Source: Paenibacillus sp. XY044
GTDB taxonomy: Bacteria > Bacillota > Bacilli > Paenibacillales > Paenibacillaceae
Direction of reading: 5' to 3'
NCBI RefSeq assembly: GCF_002257645.1
Contig: NZ_NQMO01000001.1
Span: 978,065 to 1,042,064 of the forward strand
Length of the DNA stretch: 64,000 nucleotides
Positions within the stretch are counted from its first letter, which is position 1. Each line of letters starts with the position of its first letter. Below, one piece after another: positions 26,579 to 35,727 of the stretch. The notes under the pieces were generated by a model. The model was not told the origin of the DNA, made no database searches, and saw nothing but the letters and a program-made list of their open reading frames with translations. The translations under genes and the position numbers were made by a program.

Positions 26579-28115
26579 TGATGAGAAAAATATCCGGGAT
26601 GGCCTGAAAGCGATGATTCGCCGCGAGTTCGGAGACGCCTATGCGCTGCATTTCGCCGCGAACGGGGAGCAGGCGCTTCAGGTCATGGACGAGACGGAAG
26701 TGGACTTGGTCATTACCGACATCCGCATGCCGGTGATGGACGGAATCGAGCTCATTAACCGCATACAGGACCGCGAACCGCGGACGGATCTGGTCATTCT
26801 AAGCGGCCATGACGACTTCCAGTATGCCAAAGCGGCGATCCGCTGCAACGTAAAAGAGTACTTGCTGAAGCCGATCGTACGTGACGAGCTATTCCGGACG
26901 CTGCGGCGCCTTAACGCAGAGCGTATCCGCAAGGATGAAATTGCCGATCAGCTGCGCGGAACGAAGGCGCTGAAAGAAAATTATGCCGTGAGCCGGCTGC
27001 AGTATCTTTTTCTGCAGGAAGGCATGGACGAGGATGCCATTCGGGATGTGATCCTTCAGGCCGGGCTGGAGTGGCTGGATGAGGGCGGATACGCGGCGCT
27101 TTTCCTCGTTCCGGAACCTTACCGGGATTCGGGCAGGGACGAATTTACCACTTATGTTGACCTGATGTTAGGCTGGCTGCCGGACGAACGTTATATCCGT
27201 TTTTACGACAAGGACGGTAAGCTCGTTATAATTACGGACACCGTTGCTCCGTTCAACCGGCTGGGTGAGGAGATCAACCGGCAGTCGTCCAGCGCCATCC
27301 GGGCCGGCATCAGTGAACGGATGGCAGGAGCGGGAGAAGTGAAGAAGGCTTACCAGCAGGCCAGCCGGGCATTGAAATACTTCTTGTTCCAAAACGTGCC
27401 GGGTCTCATCCGGAGCACCGAACTGTCCGGCAAACGGACGGACTACCGTATCCCGCTGGAAGACATCCGGAAGACGGCCAACCTGCTCGGATTGGATCGG
27501 GATGCCGAACTGAGCCGGCTGCTGCAGCATATTTTCGATATCCGGACGATCCTTCAGTATGATATCGGGTATCTGGAAGGGATCAGCCATGCTTTTAACG
27601 AGCATGTATTCGACCAGGTGTTTCAAACTTATGGTGAGGAATCCGTCGACATTCTGAAGCTCCACAAGCAGGTGGGGAATCTGTACAACTTCAACCATTT
27701 TCATGATTATTTCCACAGTTTGGAGAGCCTGCTCTTCCTGCTGAGCGATTACGTGAAACGGATGCGGTCCATGCATTTCGACCAGAGCGAGATTCAGCGG
27801 GCCATCGCCTATATAGAGGAGCATTATCACGAAAACTTAAACATGGCTGTCGTATCCAACCACGTCTCCTTGAACTACTCGTACTTCAGCCAGGCCTTTA
27901 AGGAGTACACGGGAGAGACGTTCGTCAGCTACTTGCGCAAGCTGCGGATTCGCAAGGCTAAGGAGCTGCTCGGCAGTACAGACCTGAAAGTGTATGAAAT
28001 CAGCGAACAGGCCGGATTCGAAAATGTGAAGCATTTTACCCGCGTCTTCAAGGAAATGGAAGGTGTAGCGCCGCTCGAATACCGCTCGCAGCAGAGTGCA
28101 CTCGGACGGAGGTGA
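26556..28115 (+). CDS. YesN-type response regulator with AraC DNA-binding domain
   Basis: A 519-aa regulator: REC domain (about 1-120; acidic pocket VDDE, phospho-acceptor Asp in LVITDIRMPVMDG, Lys in YLLKPI), a long middle segment, and a C-terminal AraC HTH pair (about 415-515; LNMAVVSNHVSLNYSYFSQAFKEYTG, VYEISEQAGFENVKHFTRVFK). ATG 26556 follows GGGAGGTG; the in-frame GTG at 26544 lies inside that site. It overlaps the kinase gene by 23 nt. It probably activates the operon promoter upstream of 20914 when phosphorylated. Confidence 0.93.
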   Translation: MCNLLIVDDEKNIRDGLKAMIRREFGDAYALHFAANGEQALQVMDETEVDLVITDIRMPVMDGIELINRIQDREPRTDLVILSGHDDFQYAKAAIRCNVKEYLLKPIVRDELFRTLRRLNAERIRKDEIADQLRGTKALKENYAVSRLQYLFLQEGMDEDAIRDVILQAGLEWLDEGGYAALFLVPEPYRDSGRDEFTTYVDLMLGWLPDERYIRFYDKDGKLVIITDTVAPFNRLGEEINRQSSSAIRAGISERMAGAGEVKKAYQQASRALKYFLFQNVPGLIRSTELSGKRTDYRIPLEDIRKTANLLGLDRDAELSRLLQHIFDIRTILQYDIGYLEGISHAFNEHVFDQVFQTYGEESVDILKLHKQVGNLYNFNHFHDYFHSLESLLFLLSDYVKRMRSMHFDQSEIQRAIAYIEEHYHENLNMAVVSNHVSLNYSYFSQAFKEYTGETFVSYLRKLRIRKAKELLGSTDLKVYEISEQAGFENVKHFTRVFKEMEGVAPLEYRSQQSALGRR

Positions 28116-28264
28116 ACCAAAAGCCTGCTTGGCCGGCTGCTAATCATCGAATGGTTGGTTTAAGAACTGGAAAGGGGCAAATAAAAAAGGAACGGGCAGC
28201 AGGGAAATGATATTATGATGGCGAACATATATTCCTATATAAAGTTTAAGTAGGAGGGGTATTT

Positions 28265-29194
28265 GTGAGTCTAGACAGAGTGCGTGACCAAGCAGCATTT
28301 GAGCCATTGAATGAAGTTGTCCGCAAGGCCCGCACCGATTACGGTGCGTCGGCTTCGTCCATTCTGGTCATACATAACGACAGAATCGTCTATGAGCAAT
28401 ATCAGGGGTTCCATCATCATAAAGAAGGAGCGGTTCCCGTAACGGAATCTTCCTTGTTCAACATCTACTCTACCCGAAAGACGTATATATGCTGTGCGAT
28501 GGCGCTGGCGGCTTTGGACAAGGGCGTCCCGATGTCCACCCCGGCTGCTGAAGTGCTGAGCAATTACCCCGGTGAAGATTTGGGGCAGCTCACTTTAAGC
28601 GATTTGGCAACCGGGTTCGGCCCTAAATTTTTTCATGATCAGGCGTGGGAAAGGGAAGGGATTCAAGGGCTGGTGGTGAGAGCCCTGTCAGGGAAGTCCA
28701 TTGCGGCGTTTCTGGAAGAGCGCGTTTTAGAGCCGTTCAACTGTTCGGAAACTTTATGGGCTGCCGTGCCCACAGCCGGGCTCGTCTGCGATTATGCAAC
28801 CAACCCAAGTTACGCCACGGTTCGTCTGGAATCGCATGAGGGACATGAAAGAAACATGTATGCCAGCACAAGGGATTTGGCCAAGTGGGGCTACCTGCAT
28901 TTGAAGCGGGGAAGTGCGGGAGGTCGTCAGCTCATACCTACGGCATTTTATCGACTCAGCGACGAGTTGAAAGCGATGAATCCGGATCGCCGCATCCTCG
29001 GTTGGTATCATCGGCCGGACTGGTTCTATGCTACCGGAGCGGCAGGATGCCATGTGGTCGTCTACCCGGAGCATCAGGCTGTGGGTGTCAGAATGCTGAA
29101 TAAGTATACGAGCCGTTATGAAGACGACCAAAATCTATTTAATAACGCCCTCCTGCAATGCCTGCAGCAAGCTGGCACTACCGGCGTTCTGTAG
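28265..29194 (+). CDS. Serine hydrolase of the beta-lactamase (class C) fold
   Basis: A 309-aa cytosolic-looking protein (no signal peptide) of the beta-lactamase/penicillin-binding fold. Catalytic Ser-x-x-Lys is STRK at about residues 73-76 (LFNIYSTRKTYI); a Tyr motif candidate is CDYATN, and the C-terminal strand has ATGAAGCHVVVYPEH in the position of the KTG/HxG motif. It begins with GTG behind AGGAGGGG. Such proteins are often esterases or peptidases rather than resistance enzymes; the missing signal peptide argues against beta-lactam resistance. Confidence 0.88.
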   Translation: MSLDRVRDQAAFEPLNEVVRKARTDYGASASSILVIHNDRIVYEQYQGFHHHKEGAVPVTESSLFNIYSTRKTYICCAMALAALDKGVPMSTPAAEVLSNYPGEDLGQLTLSDLATGFGPKFFHDQAWEREGIQGLVVRALSGKSIAAFLEERVLEPFNCSETLWAAVPTAGLVCDYATNPSYATVRLESHEGHERNMYASTRDLAKWGYLHLKRGSAGGRQLIPTAFYRLSDELKAMNPDRRILGWYHRPDWFYATGAAGCHVVVYPEHQAVGVRMLNKYTSRYEDDQNLFNNALLQCLQQAGTTGVL

Positions 29195-29250
29195 CTGAAG
29201 AAGTTCACGGCGAACGCGGGTAGACCCGTTGAAGCAAGAATATAAAAAGA

Positions 29251-29276
29251 AAAAGGCTGCCGTTAGGTAGCCTTTT
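29251..29276 (+). terminator. Terminator after the serine hydrolase
   Basis: AAAGGCT ... AGCCTTT hairpin with A-rich upstream flank and TT after the stem; works best read on the minus strand but fits both. Confidence 0.55.
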
Positions 29277-29325
29277 AACGTTGACCGCATGGAAACCAGG
29301 TTTTAGCATCATGGGGGGCTAGTGG

Positions 29326-29629
29326 CTAAGCGCGGCTAACATATCCACGCTTAATTCCGTAAATGAGGAGATCTGCCGCCGCACCGAGTATGATTGCCGT
29401 GACGATGGAGAGGAGATACGCCGGGAATCGTAAGGGGATAAAGTAGCTGTTTATAACAACAGTATCGTGATCACACAACCAGCCCGAATATACCGGGTTA
29501 TGCAGCAATGCTTCAAGCAAGGGATTCAGCCGGATCAGTATGATGTTGGCCAAGCCCTGGCCGGAGGCATCCAGTATGCAAGTAAGGATGATACATAACG
29601 TTAGCCAAAAAGAAACGTTCTTTTAACAA
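29326..29629 (-). pseudogene. Small membrane protein gene, probable frameshift near its start
   Basis: The open frame ending at 29326 encodes two membrane helices with a loop (NPLLEALLHNPVYSGW, then FPAYLLSIVTAIILGAAADL) and C-terminus YGIKRGYVSRA. Upstream the same frame stays open (SFWLTLCIILTCILDASGQ, another helix) but hits a stop at about 29623 with no start codon. The neighbouring frame has TTG 29629 behind GAGG and reads LLKERFF; a one-base change in the T-run TTTCTTTTTGG would join the two into one protein of roughly 100 aa. So it is either a frameshifted gene or has a shorter start (29553). No family recognised. Confidence 0.5.
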
Positions 29630-29786
29630 AAACATTCCTCGCTTTCAAACCTGTGATTACCGTTTATAACGCATCCGGCCGCTACAAAGTTCTGCATGGC
29701 TTGCATAAAGCAGGTTTATTTATATCCAACCTTTCTGTTGGTTGGTATAATATGGTGGTGAATAGCGAGTTTACGGAGGTGGTTGC

Positions 29787-30509
29787 ATGAAAGAGAGGGT
29801 GCTCGATGCTTATACCAAGCTCGCCAAGGACTATGAACTGCATACCGATACGGACAGCGGCGCCAACGCTTATTACGAGCGTCCAGCCATGTTGGAGCTG
29901 CTGCCAACGGATATGTCCGGACTTCATGTCCTTGATGCAGGCTGTGCCGCAGGATGGTATACCGAGCAGTTTGTTTCCCGAGGGGCCGCGGTATCGGCAA
30001 TCGATCTTAGCCCCGATATGGTGGAGGCGGCCAAACGGAGAGTCGGCGGTCAAGCGGAGATTCGGGTTCACGATCTAAGCGAACCGCTGCCGTACGAGGC
30101 GGATCAGTTCGACTTGATTCTCAGTTCGCTTACGCTGCATTACATCGAAGATTGGGATCCCTTGTTTCGTGAGCTTCAGCGGGTATTGAAGCCCGGAGGA
30201 ACCTTTTTGTTTTCGGTGCATCATCCGTTTATGGACTTTACCGTTTTTGAGAGACCGGATTATTTTGCGCGGGAGCTGCTTGTTGACCGGTGGACGAAGA
30301 AAGAGGCAGGCAGCGTTGAAGTCACTTTCTTCCGCAGACCCCTGCAGGAAATCGTCAATATGACGTCAAGCTGGTTTATACTGGATCGGCTTGTCGAACC
30401 AAGACCGGTTCCCGAGTTTATGGAGCGGCTGCCGGAAGCGGCAGATTTCTACCAGCGGATTCTGCATCGTCCACATTTTTTAATCGTGAAAGCTCACAAG
30501 CCGGAGTGA
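29787..30509 (+). CDS. Class I SAM-dependent methyltransferase
   Basis: A 240-aa soluble methyltransferase of the Methyltransf_11 type: motif I HVLDAGCAAGWYTEQF (about 50-65), acidic residue in SAIDLSPDMVEAAKRR, motif II YEADQFDLILSSLTLHYIEDW and motif III RVLKPGGTFLFSVHHPF. CGGAGGTGG precedes the ATG. A TATAAT box at 29746 has an inverted repeat CCAACC/GGTTGG just upstream, a possible repressor site. Substrate unknown; it resembles UbiE/SAM-dependent enzymes acting on small molecules. Confidence 0.9.
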   Translation: MKERVLDAYTKLAKDYELHTDTDSGANAYYERPAMLELLPTDMSGLHVLDAGCAAGWYTEQFVSRGAAVSAIDLSPDMVEAAKRRVGGQAEIRVHDLSEPLPYEADQFDLILSSLTLHYIEDWDPLFRELQRVLKPGGTFLFSVHHPFMDFTVFERPDYFARELLVDRWTKKEAGSVEVTFFRRPLQEIVNMTSSWFILDRLVEPRPVPEFMERLPEAADFYQRILHRPHFLIVKAHKPE

Positions 30510-30613
30510 GAGGGGAATTATTCTTTGCCGCGGTAGGCAAGAAATGATTGGATGATGTACTGAGAAAGGTTTCATTCCATTGGCCCTAGCGGCCCAAAAC
30601 GGAGGGTTTGGCA

Positions 30614-30940
30614 ATGATTCTGATCGACCTTATCTTTTTTCTGATGGAGCTGTGTGCACTGGCAGCCTTTTGCTTGTGGGGCTTTAAACTGGATACTGCT
30701 CTGTGGATCCGCATTGTGGCTGGAATAGGAGCGCCGGTCGTCGTTGCCGTTTTTTGGGGTATGTATGTCGCACCGAAAGCCACCTTCCCGGTGACGCTCC
30801 CCGTAAGGGCCTTGCTGCAGCTGATCGTATTCGGTTTGGCCGCGGCAGCGCTCTACGGATCAGGCTTTCGAACGGCCGCCTTGATTTATGGCGTTATCGT
30901 CATCATTGAAATGATCCTTTCTTACACGTTGAAACGGTGA
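30614..30940 (+). CDS. yrdB: YrdB/DUF2568 family membrane protein
   Basis: A 108-aa protein with four predicted membrane helices. It matches the DUF2568 pattern: MELCALAAFCLWGF in helix 1, AVFWGMYVAPKA between helices 2 and 3, and VRALLQLIVFGLAAAALY. ATG 30614 has GGAGGG 7 nt upstream; TTG 30608 is an in-frame alternative. Function unknown; in B. subtilis the family member is YrdB. Confidence 0.8.
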   Translation: MILIDLIFFLMELCALAAFCLWGFKLDTALWIRIVAGIGAPVVVAVFWGMYVAPKATFPVTLPVRALLQLIVFGLAAAALYGSGFRTAALIYGVIVIIEMILSYTLKR

Positions 30941-31015
30941 AAACATGCAGGTGGAAGGACATATACTTAAACGATCGGCAAACTTTTCCCGGCATTACGA
31001 TGGCAGCTTTTTTGT

Positions 31016-31044
31016 TTGACAAGGCCGCTAATCGGAGCTACAGT
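31016..31044 (+). promoter_or_regulatory. Sigma-A promoter of the thiamine operon
   Basis: TTGACA (31016-31021), 17-nt spacer, TACAGT (31039-31044). Transcription would begin about 30 nt before the TPP riboswitch. Confidence 0.7.
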
Positions 31045-31078
31045 TAATCATGAACTTGTAAAATATCATACGAAAATC

Positions 31079-31170
31079 CACTAGGGGAGCTGCGGACGGC
31101 AGCTGAGACAAGTGATTGCTTGGACCCTTTGAACCTGATCCGGTTAATACCGGCGGAGGGAAGTGGAGCA
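31079..31170 (+). ncRNA. TPP riboswitch (THI element)
   Basis: Contains all conserved THI-box blocks in order: CTAGGGGAGC (P1/P2 entry), GCTGAGA (31102-31108), then ACCCTTTGAACCTGATC (about 31124-31140), the CCGGTTAATACCGG stem, and CGGAGGGAAG. It binds thiamine pyrophosphate and is followed by a terminator at 31224, so excess TPP would stop transcription of tenA-thiM-thiD. Confidence 0.96.
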
Positions 31171-31223
31171 GGCCTTTACATACGCAACCTTCCGGATGAA
31201 ATGAATTCAGGATACTGCAACAA

Positions 31224-31257
31224 GCGGCCGCTCCATTTCGGGGCGGCTTTTTTTTTG
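31224..31257 (+). terminator. TPP riboswitch terminator
   Basis: GCCGCTCC and GGGGCGGC pair (one T-G) over a 5-nt loop and are followed by nine T residues; the expression platform of the upstream riboswitch. Confidence 0.88.
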
Positions 31258-31314
31258 TTGGCTTCCCCGCGCTCCCGCATGCGATTTTCGTCAAATTAAC
31301 GGAGGTGCATCATC

Positions 31315-32013
31315 ATGGCCCGGTTTACCGAAGAACTGAGACACGCGGCAGATCCCATTTATCAAGCCATCTTCAAGCATCCTTTTGTGCGGGGGATTGC
31401 GGAAGGGTCCTTGTCCAAGGAGCAGCTGGTTCACTACGTAAAGCAGGATTTTGAATACTTAAACGCCTACATTCGAATCTATGGCATCGCCATATCCCGG
31501 TGCGATTGCCGGCAGACGACCGCGCTGTTCAACGAACAGATCTCGTTTATTCTGAACAGCGAAACGCATCCTCACCAAAACTTTTGCGATGTCGCCGGCG
31601 TCGTATATGAGGACCTGCAGGGGTATCCGCTGGCACCATCGGCTAATCATTACATCCGGCATATGCTGAACGTCGCCCACGAAGGGGGACTTGAGGACAT
31701 TGTAGCGGCACTGCTGCCCTGCCCATGGACCTACACAGAAATCGGTCAACGGCTGCTCGCGGAAGTTAAGCCGGAGAAATCCCATCCGTTTTATGAGTGG
31801 ATGCACTTTTACGGGGACCGGGAAAGCGGTGTGACGGTACAGCTGCGGCGGCTTCTCGACGAGTGGGCTGAGGGGCTGCCGCCCGCGAGAAAAAGACGGC
31901 TGATGGAGCATTTCCTGACCAGCTGTCAGTTGGAATACATGTTCTGGGACATGGCATTTACGCTTGAGGATTGGCCGGTCCCCATGGCTGCAGCGGAAGG
32001 AGTGGGACGATGA
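31315..32013 (+). CDS. tenA: Thiaminase II / aminopyrimidine aminohydrolase TenA
   Basis: A 232-aa TenA enzyme that hydrolyses aminopyrimidine breakdown products of thiamine to HMP for salvage. Catalytic Cys136 is in [14 protein letters not shown], substrate Asp45 in VKQDFEYL, and the C-terminal Glu/Phe helix (EYMFWDMAF) is present. Length is that of the family. An ATTAACGGAGGTG site precedes the ATG. First gene after the TPP riboswitch; overlaps thiM by 4 nt (ATGA). Confidence 0.96.
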   Translation: MARFTEELRHAADPIYQAIFKHPFVRGIAEGSLSKEQLVHYVKQDFEYLNAYIRIYGIAISRCDCRQTTALFNEQISFILNSETHPHQNFCDVAGVVYEDLQGYPLAPSANHYIRHMLNVAHEGGLEDIVAALLPCPWTYTEIGQRLLAEVKPEKSHPFYEWMHFYGDRESGVTVQLRRLLDEWAEGLPPARKRRLMEHFLTSCQLEYMFWDMAFTLEDWPVPMAAAEGVGR

Positions 32014-32858
32014 CGGCCGATATGTTCCCGTCCGGACTCATCCAGCTTCCTTCACGGATTAAAGAGCAGCGGCCGCTCATTCACAATATGACGAATGTGG
32101 TCGTGACCAATTTTACGGCCAACGGCTTGCTAGCCCTTGGTGCTTCCCCGGTCATGGCCTATGCCAGGGAAGAGGCGGCCGATATGGCCAGCATCGCCCA
32201 AGCCGTCGTTCTTAATCTCGGAACGCTGGGCAGCGAATTGGTGGAAGCTGCGATCATCGCCGGCCGATCGGCGAATGAACACGGCGTTCCGGTGTTCCTT
32301 GACCCCGTCGGCGCGGGAGCAACCGCATTTCGGACGGAGGCTGCGCAGCGCATTTTGCGCGAGGTGCGCGTGTCTCTGGTCCGGGGCAATGCGGCTGAGG
32401 TTGCCCATCTCATTGGCGAATCCGGCGCCATTAAGGGCGTCGACGCCGGTGAGACCGGGGAGTCCGCTCCTGCTGCCTTGGCCGCGCGTGCGGCGAACCG
32501 CCTGGGGACCCTTGTTGCCATTACCGGGAAAGAGGATGTCATCACCGACGGAACGAGAGGGTACTTGATCCGGGGCGGTCATCCGATGCTGACCCAAGTC
32601 ACCGGAACCGGCTGCCTGCTGACATCGGTGATCGCCGCCTTTGGGGCCGCCGAATCCGATCTGCTGTCTGCCGGCGCGGCCGCCTTGGCGTATTACGGCG
32701 AAGCCGCCGTCCGGGCATTTGAGCGGGCAGGCATTGCAGGACCTGGAAGCTTCCAAATCGCTTTCCTGGACGCGTTGTCCGTGATGGACCGGCACCCGCT
32801 GGAGGAAGGATCCATTACCGCCCTTCTGGAGTCGGCAGGAAGAGGGTTTGTGCAATGA
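32010..32858 (+). CDS. thiM: Hydroxyethylthiazole kinase ThiM
   Basis: A 282-aa ribokinase-fold enzyme that phosphorylates hydroxyethylthiazole (THZ) with ATP. Markers: [40 protein letters not shown], and the anion-hole/catalytic Cys motif [11 protein letters not shown]. The start is ATG 32010 behind AGGAGTG; the frame is open further upstream inside tenA but that part is not homologous. Couples to tenA and thiD by 4-nt overlaps. Supplies the thiazole half of thiamine in salvage. Confidence 0.96.
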   Translation: MTADMFPSGLIQLPSRIKEQRPLIHNMTNVVVTNFTANGLLALGASPVMAYAREEAADMASIAQAVVLNLGTLGSELVEAAIIAGRSANEHGVPVFLDPVGAGATAFRTEAAQRILREVRVSLVRGNAAEVAHLIGESGAIKGVDAGETGESAPAALAARAANRLGTLVAITGKEDVITDGTRGYLIRGGHPMLTQVTGTGCLLTSVIAAFGAAESDLLSAGAAALAYYGEAAVRAFERAGIAGPGSFQIAFLDALSVMDRHPLEEGSITALLESAGRGFVQ

Positions 32859-33670
32859 GCATTCCAAAAGCATTGACGGTTGCCGGTTCCGACAGCGGCG
32901 GCGGGGCAGGCATTCAGGCGGATATCAAGACGTTCCAGGAGTTTGGCGTATTCGGGATGTCGGCCATTACCGCCATTACGGTCCAAAACACGCTTGGGGT
33001 ACAAGGCGTATATCCGCTCCCCGCAGCTGCGGCTGCCGAACAAATGGATGCCGTGGGCACCGACCTCGGCGTCGATGCGGTCAAAACCGGCATGTTGTTC
33101 AGCGCGGATATTATTGAAGCCGTCGCAGGCCGTATTGACGCATTTGGCTGGAAGAACGTGGTTGTAGACCCGGTCATGGTCGCCAAAGGCGGCGCACGGC
33201 TGCTGCAGAATGACGCAGTCGACGCGCTGAAGAACAAGCTGCTTCCGCTGGCTGCCGTCGTCACTCCCAACATTCCGGAGGCGGAGGTGCTGGCCGGGAT
33301 GGCGATCCGGTCAATGGAGGAGCGCTGCGAGGCGGCCTACCGCATCGCAGCTTACGGTCCAGCGATGGTTGTGATCAAGGGCGGACATGAGGAGTCATCC
33401 GATAAGGCGGTTGATCTCACATTCGACGGAAAGTCCTTCTCAACTTTGGAAGGAAGGCGGATCGACACGCGCCATACGCATGGAACCGGATGCACCTTCT
33501 CGGCGGCGATCGCTGCTGGGCTGGCTAAAGGGGAACCGGTCAGCCAAGCCGTACGGACGGCCCGAGAATTCATCCAGGCGGCCATAGAGAACGCGCTCGG
33601 CATCGGCGGCGGGAGCGGTCCGACCAATCATTGGGCATACCGCAGCCACAAAGAAGGAGCGACAAGATAA
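32855..33670 (+). CDS. thiD: HMP/HMP-phosphate kinase ThiD
   Basis: A 271-aa bifunctional kinase that converts HMP to HMP-P and HMP-PP. Markers: [20 protein letters not shown] at residues 7-27, [31 protein letters not shown] and [19 protein letters not shown] with the catalytic Cys. Last gene of the salvage operon; a terminator follows. ThiE, which joins the two halves, is not in this window and must be elsewhere. Confidence 0.96.
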   Translation: MSIPKALTVAGSDSGGGAGIQADIKTFQEFGVFGMSAITAITVQNTLGVQGVYPLPAAAAAEQMDAVGTDLGVDAVKTGMLFSADIIEAVAGRIDAFGWKNVVVDPVMVAKGGARLLQNDAVDALKNKLLPLAAVVTPNIPEAEVLAGMAIRSMEERCEAAYRIAAYGPAMVVIKGGHEESSDKAVDLTFDGKSFSTLEGRRIDTRHTHGTGCTFSAAIAAGLAKGEPVSQAVRTAREFIQAAIENALGIGGGSGPTNHWAYRSHKEGATR

Positions 33671-33705
33671 GACGGACGTCATTTGTCTGTTTCAAAAGCG
33701 ATCAG

Positions 33706-33732
33706 AACCTGTCTGTAAAGACAGGTTTTTTT
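33706..33732 (+). terminator. Terminator of the thiamine operon
   Basis: AACCTGTCT GTAA AGACAGGTT followed by TTTTT: a perfect 9-bp stem. Confidence 0.92.
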
Positions 33733-33815
33733 CATGCGTCTTTCGGTTAGGCCTTGTCCAATTTTAAATGATACAATGGAGGAACGACTCTAACGCAAGA
33801 AAGGATGTTAACAAA

Positions 33816-35318
33816 TTGGACGATCTCCTCATCCGTACTCACAATGGCCAGATCCAAGGATATATTCAGAACGGCGTGCGGACCTGGAAGGCAATTCCTT
33901 ACGCCGAGCCGCCTGTCAGCGAACGGCGCTTCCGGAAACCGCTTCCCGCACGGCCATGGGCAGGCGTCAGACCTGGAGACATGACGGTTCCGCTTGCGCC
34001 GCAGCGCGTCAATCCCACGGGCGGCGCGTTTGGACTGAAGCGGGATCAGATCCCGCAGTCCGAAGACTGCCTGTACGTCAATGTGTGGGCTCCCGACGCG
34101 CCGGCTTTGCAGCCGCTACCGGTCATGGTGTGGATTCATGGCGGCGCCTTCGTTACAGGAGGAGGCGGCCTGCCCGTATATGACGGCTCCGTGCTGGCGC
34201 GCCGGGGCGGCTTGATTGTCGTCAGCCTCAGCTACCGGCTGGGTCCTCTTGGGTTTGCGCATCTGTCCCCATATTCGGGGGAGAGCGAAGACGGTTATGT
34301 CAGCAACCTGGGTCTGCTTGACCAAATCGAAGCGCTGCGCTGGGTAAAGCACAACATTGCCGCTTTCGGCGGCGATCCGCAGCAGGTGACCGTATTTGGG
34401 GAGTCGGCGGGGAGCATGAGCATCGCGGCGCTGCTGGCCATGCCAGCGGCCCAAGGCTTGTTCTGCCGGGCTATTATGCAGAGCGGAGCTTCCCAGGCGA
34501 TTTCGGACCGCCAGGGCAGGCTGCTGACGAAGGGGCTGCTGGATATCCTTGGAATTCCGGAAGATCAGCTCGAACGGCTGCACGAAGTGCCTGCCGAGGA
34601 TATTCTCCGCGCGGCAGACCAGTTGAAGCAGGCGGCGGGTGCCGGTGCCGTCATGCTCTTTCAGCCGGTCGTCGACGGGAAGTCGCTGCCCGTGACGCCT
34701 TTGGAAGCAGTGGGCGCCGGTTCCGCGGCCGGCATCGAAATCATGATCGGAACGAACCGGGAGGAGGGGGCACTCTTTATACCGGAGGGAATGCCGATGC
34801 TGACGAAGGAACAGAACGCCCGCGCGTATACGGTGGTGACCGGGACGAAGGAAGCAGCGGGTTGGATCGAATCGTATCCGGCGACCGTGGCGGGACAGCG
34901 TCAGGCGATGACCGAGCTGTTCTTTTGGAGATCGGCCCTTCAGTTCGCAGAAGCCCAACTGCCGTATGCGGCGGTATGGATGTACCGTTATGACTATGCA
35001 ATGTTGCCGGGCGACCCGCTGCTGGGAACGGCCTTCCATTCGGCGGAAATTCCGTTTGTGTTTAACAATCTCGACTTGCTCGCAGGTGCAGGTATGGCAG
35101 TCAACGAAGAGATGAGGACTCTGGCGGAACGCATGCAGGAGGCTTGGACGACTTTTGCCAAATGTGGACAGCCGTCGACGCCGTCTCAGTCCTGGCCCGC
35201 TTACGATGCGGCAGAACGATGGACGATGGTGTTCGGGGCGGACAGCACGGTTGTCCGTGATCCGGAAGCGGAAAAACGGCGGATGCTGACCGGCGGAACT
35301 AACGGAAAACAATCCTAA
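33816..35318 (+). CDS. Type-B carboxylesterase (para-nitrobenzyl esterase type)
   Basis: A 500-aa carboxylesterase/lipase of the cholinesterase superfamily. Diagnostic sites: SEDCLYVNVWAP near residue 80, oxyanion HGGAFVTGGG, nucleophile elbow FGESAGSMS (Ser near 193), a Glu in GTNREEGALF, and the His in GTAFHSAEIPFVF. The size equals B. subtilis PnbA. TTG 33816 is chosen (AAAGGA 10 nt upstream); the frame is open to an ATG at 33768 without a ribosome site. No signal peptide, so cytoplasmic. Monocistronic with a strong terminator. Confidence 0.92.
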   Translation: MDDLLIRTHNGQIQGYIQNGVRTWKAIPYAEPPVSERRFRKPLPARPWAGVRPGDMTVPLAPQRVNPTGGAFGLKRDQIPQSEDCLYVNVWAPDAPALQPLPVMVWIHGGAFVTGGGGLPVYDGSVLARRGGLIVVSLSYRLGPLGFAHLSPYSGESEDGYVSNLGLLDQIEALRWVKHNIAAFGGDPQQVTVFGESAGSMSIAALLAMPAAQGLFCRAIMQSGASQAISDRQGRLLTKGLLDILGIPEDQLERLHEVPAEDILRAADQLKQAAGAGAVMLFQPVVDGKSLPVTPLEAVGAGSAAGIEIMIGTNREEGALFIPEGMPMLTKEQNARAYTVVTGTKEAAGWIESYPATVAGQRQAMTELFFWRSALQFAEAQLPYAAVWMYRYDYAMLPGDPLLGTAFHSAEIPFVFNNLDLLAGAGMAVNEEMRTLAERMQEAWTTFAKCGQPSTPSQSWPAYDAAERWTMVFGADSTVVRDPEAEKRRMLTGGTNGKQS

Positions 35319-35330
35319 GCAACCGATGTA

Positions 35331-35375
35331 AAAAAGGTCACCCCTGAGAATCCAATCCAGGCGTGACCTTTTTTT
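35331..35375. terminator. Terminator after the carboxylesterase
   Basis: AAAAAGGTCACCCCTG and CAGGCGTGACCTTTTT arms with one mismatch region, T7 tail. Confidence 0.85.
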
Positions 35376-35727
35376 CATAAACCATGACGGTGCTCATTAC
35401 ATTTCGCGACTTCACGGCTAAGTAAATTCTACTTCTCCGTGGGGGGGATATCTCATCATCCTGAGTGAATGCTCGCCACAGCGCCCCCGCTTCTTCTTTC
35501 TCCCGATTCTGCTCCAAGTCCATCCTATTTGCTACCACTATGATGATCAAAATTTTGCAATTCCGGTTATGCCTGGGTTGCTCCGAAAAAAAGCTGGATT
35601 GATTAAAAGGGTATCCCCGATGCCGGGACGAAGAATAAGGGAGTGCCGCTTGGCAGGGTCGTGAAGAACGCTGCCTAATTTGCTGCGGCACAAGTCAAGA
35701 AAACAGCTATTGGAGGGCGAATAGGGC
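35376..35727. other. Intergenic region with no recognised gene
   Basis: About 350 bp between the esterase terminator and the fucosidase gene. Short frames on both strands have no convincing ribosome site or family motif; a minus-strand frame of 117 codons crosses the terminator and has mixed composition. Nothing that I can name as promoter or repeat stands out; the fucosidase ribosome site (TTGGAGGGCG) is at its right end. Confidence 0.5.

Noticed and set aside
34116-35378. 420-codon minus-strand frame opposite the carboxylesterase
   Set aside because: Arg/His-rich shadow frame; the plus-strand gene has all catalytic motifs.
35338-35691. 117-codon minus-strand frame
   Set aside because: Runs through a terminator, no ribosome site, no family motif.
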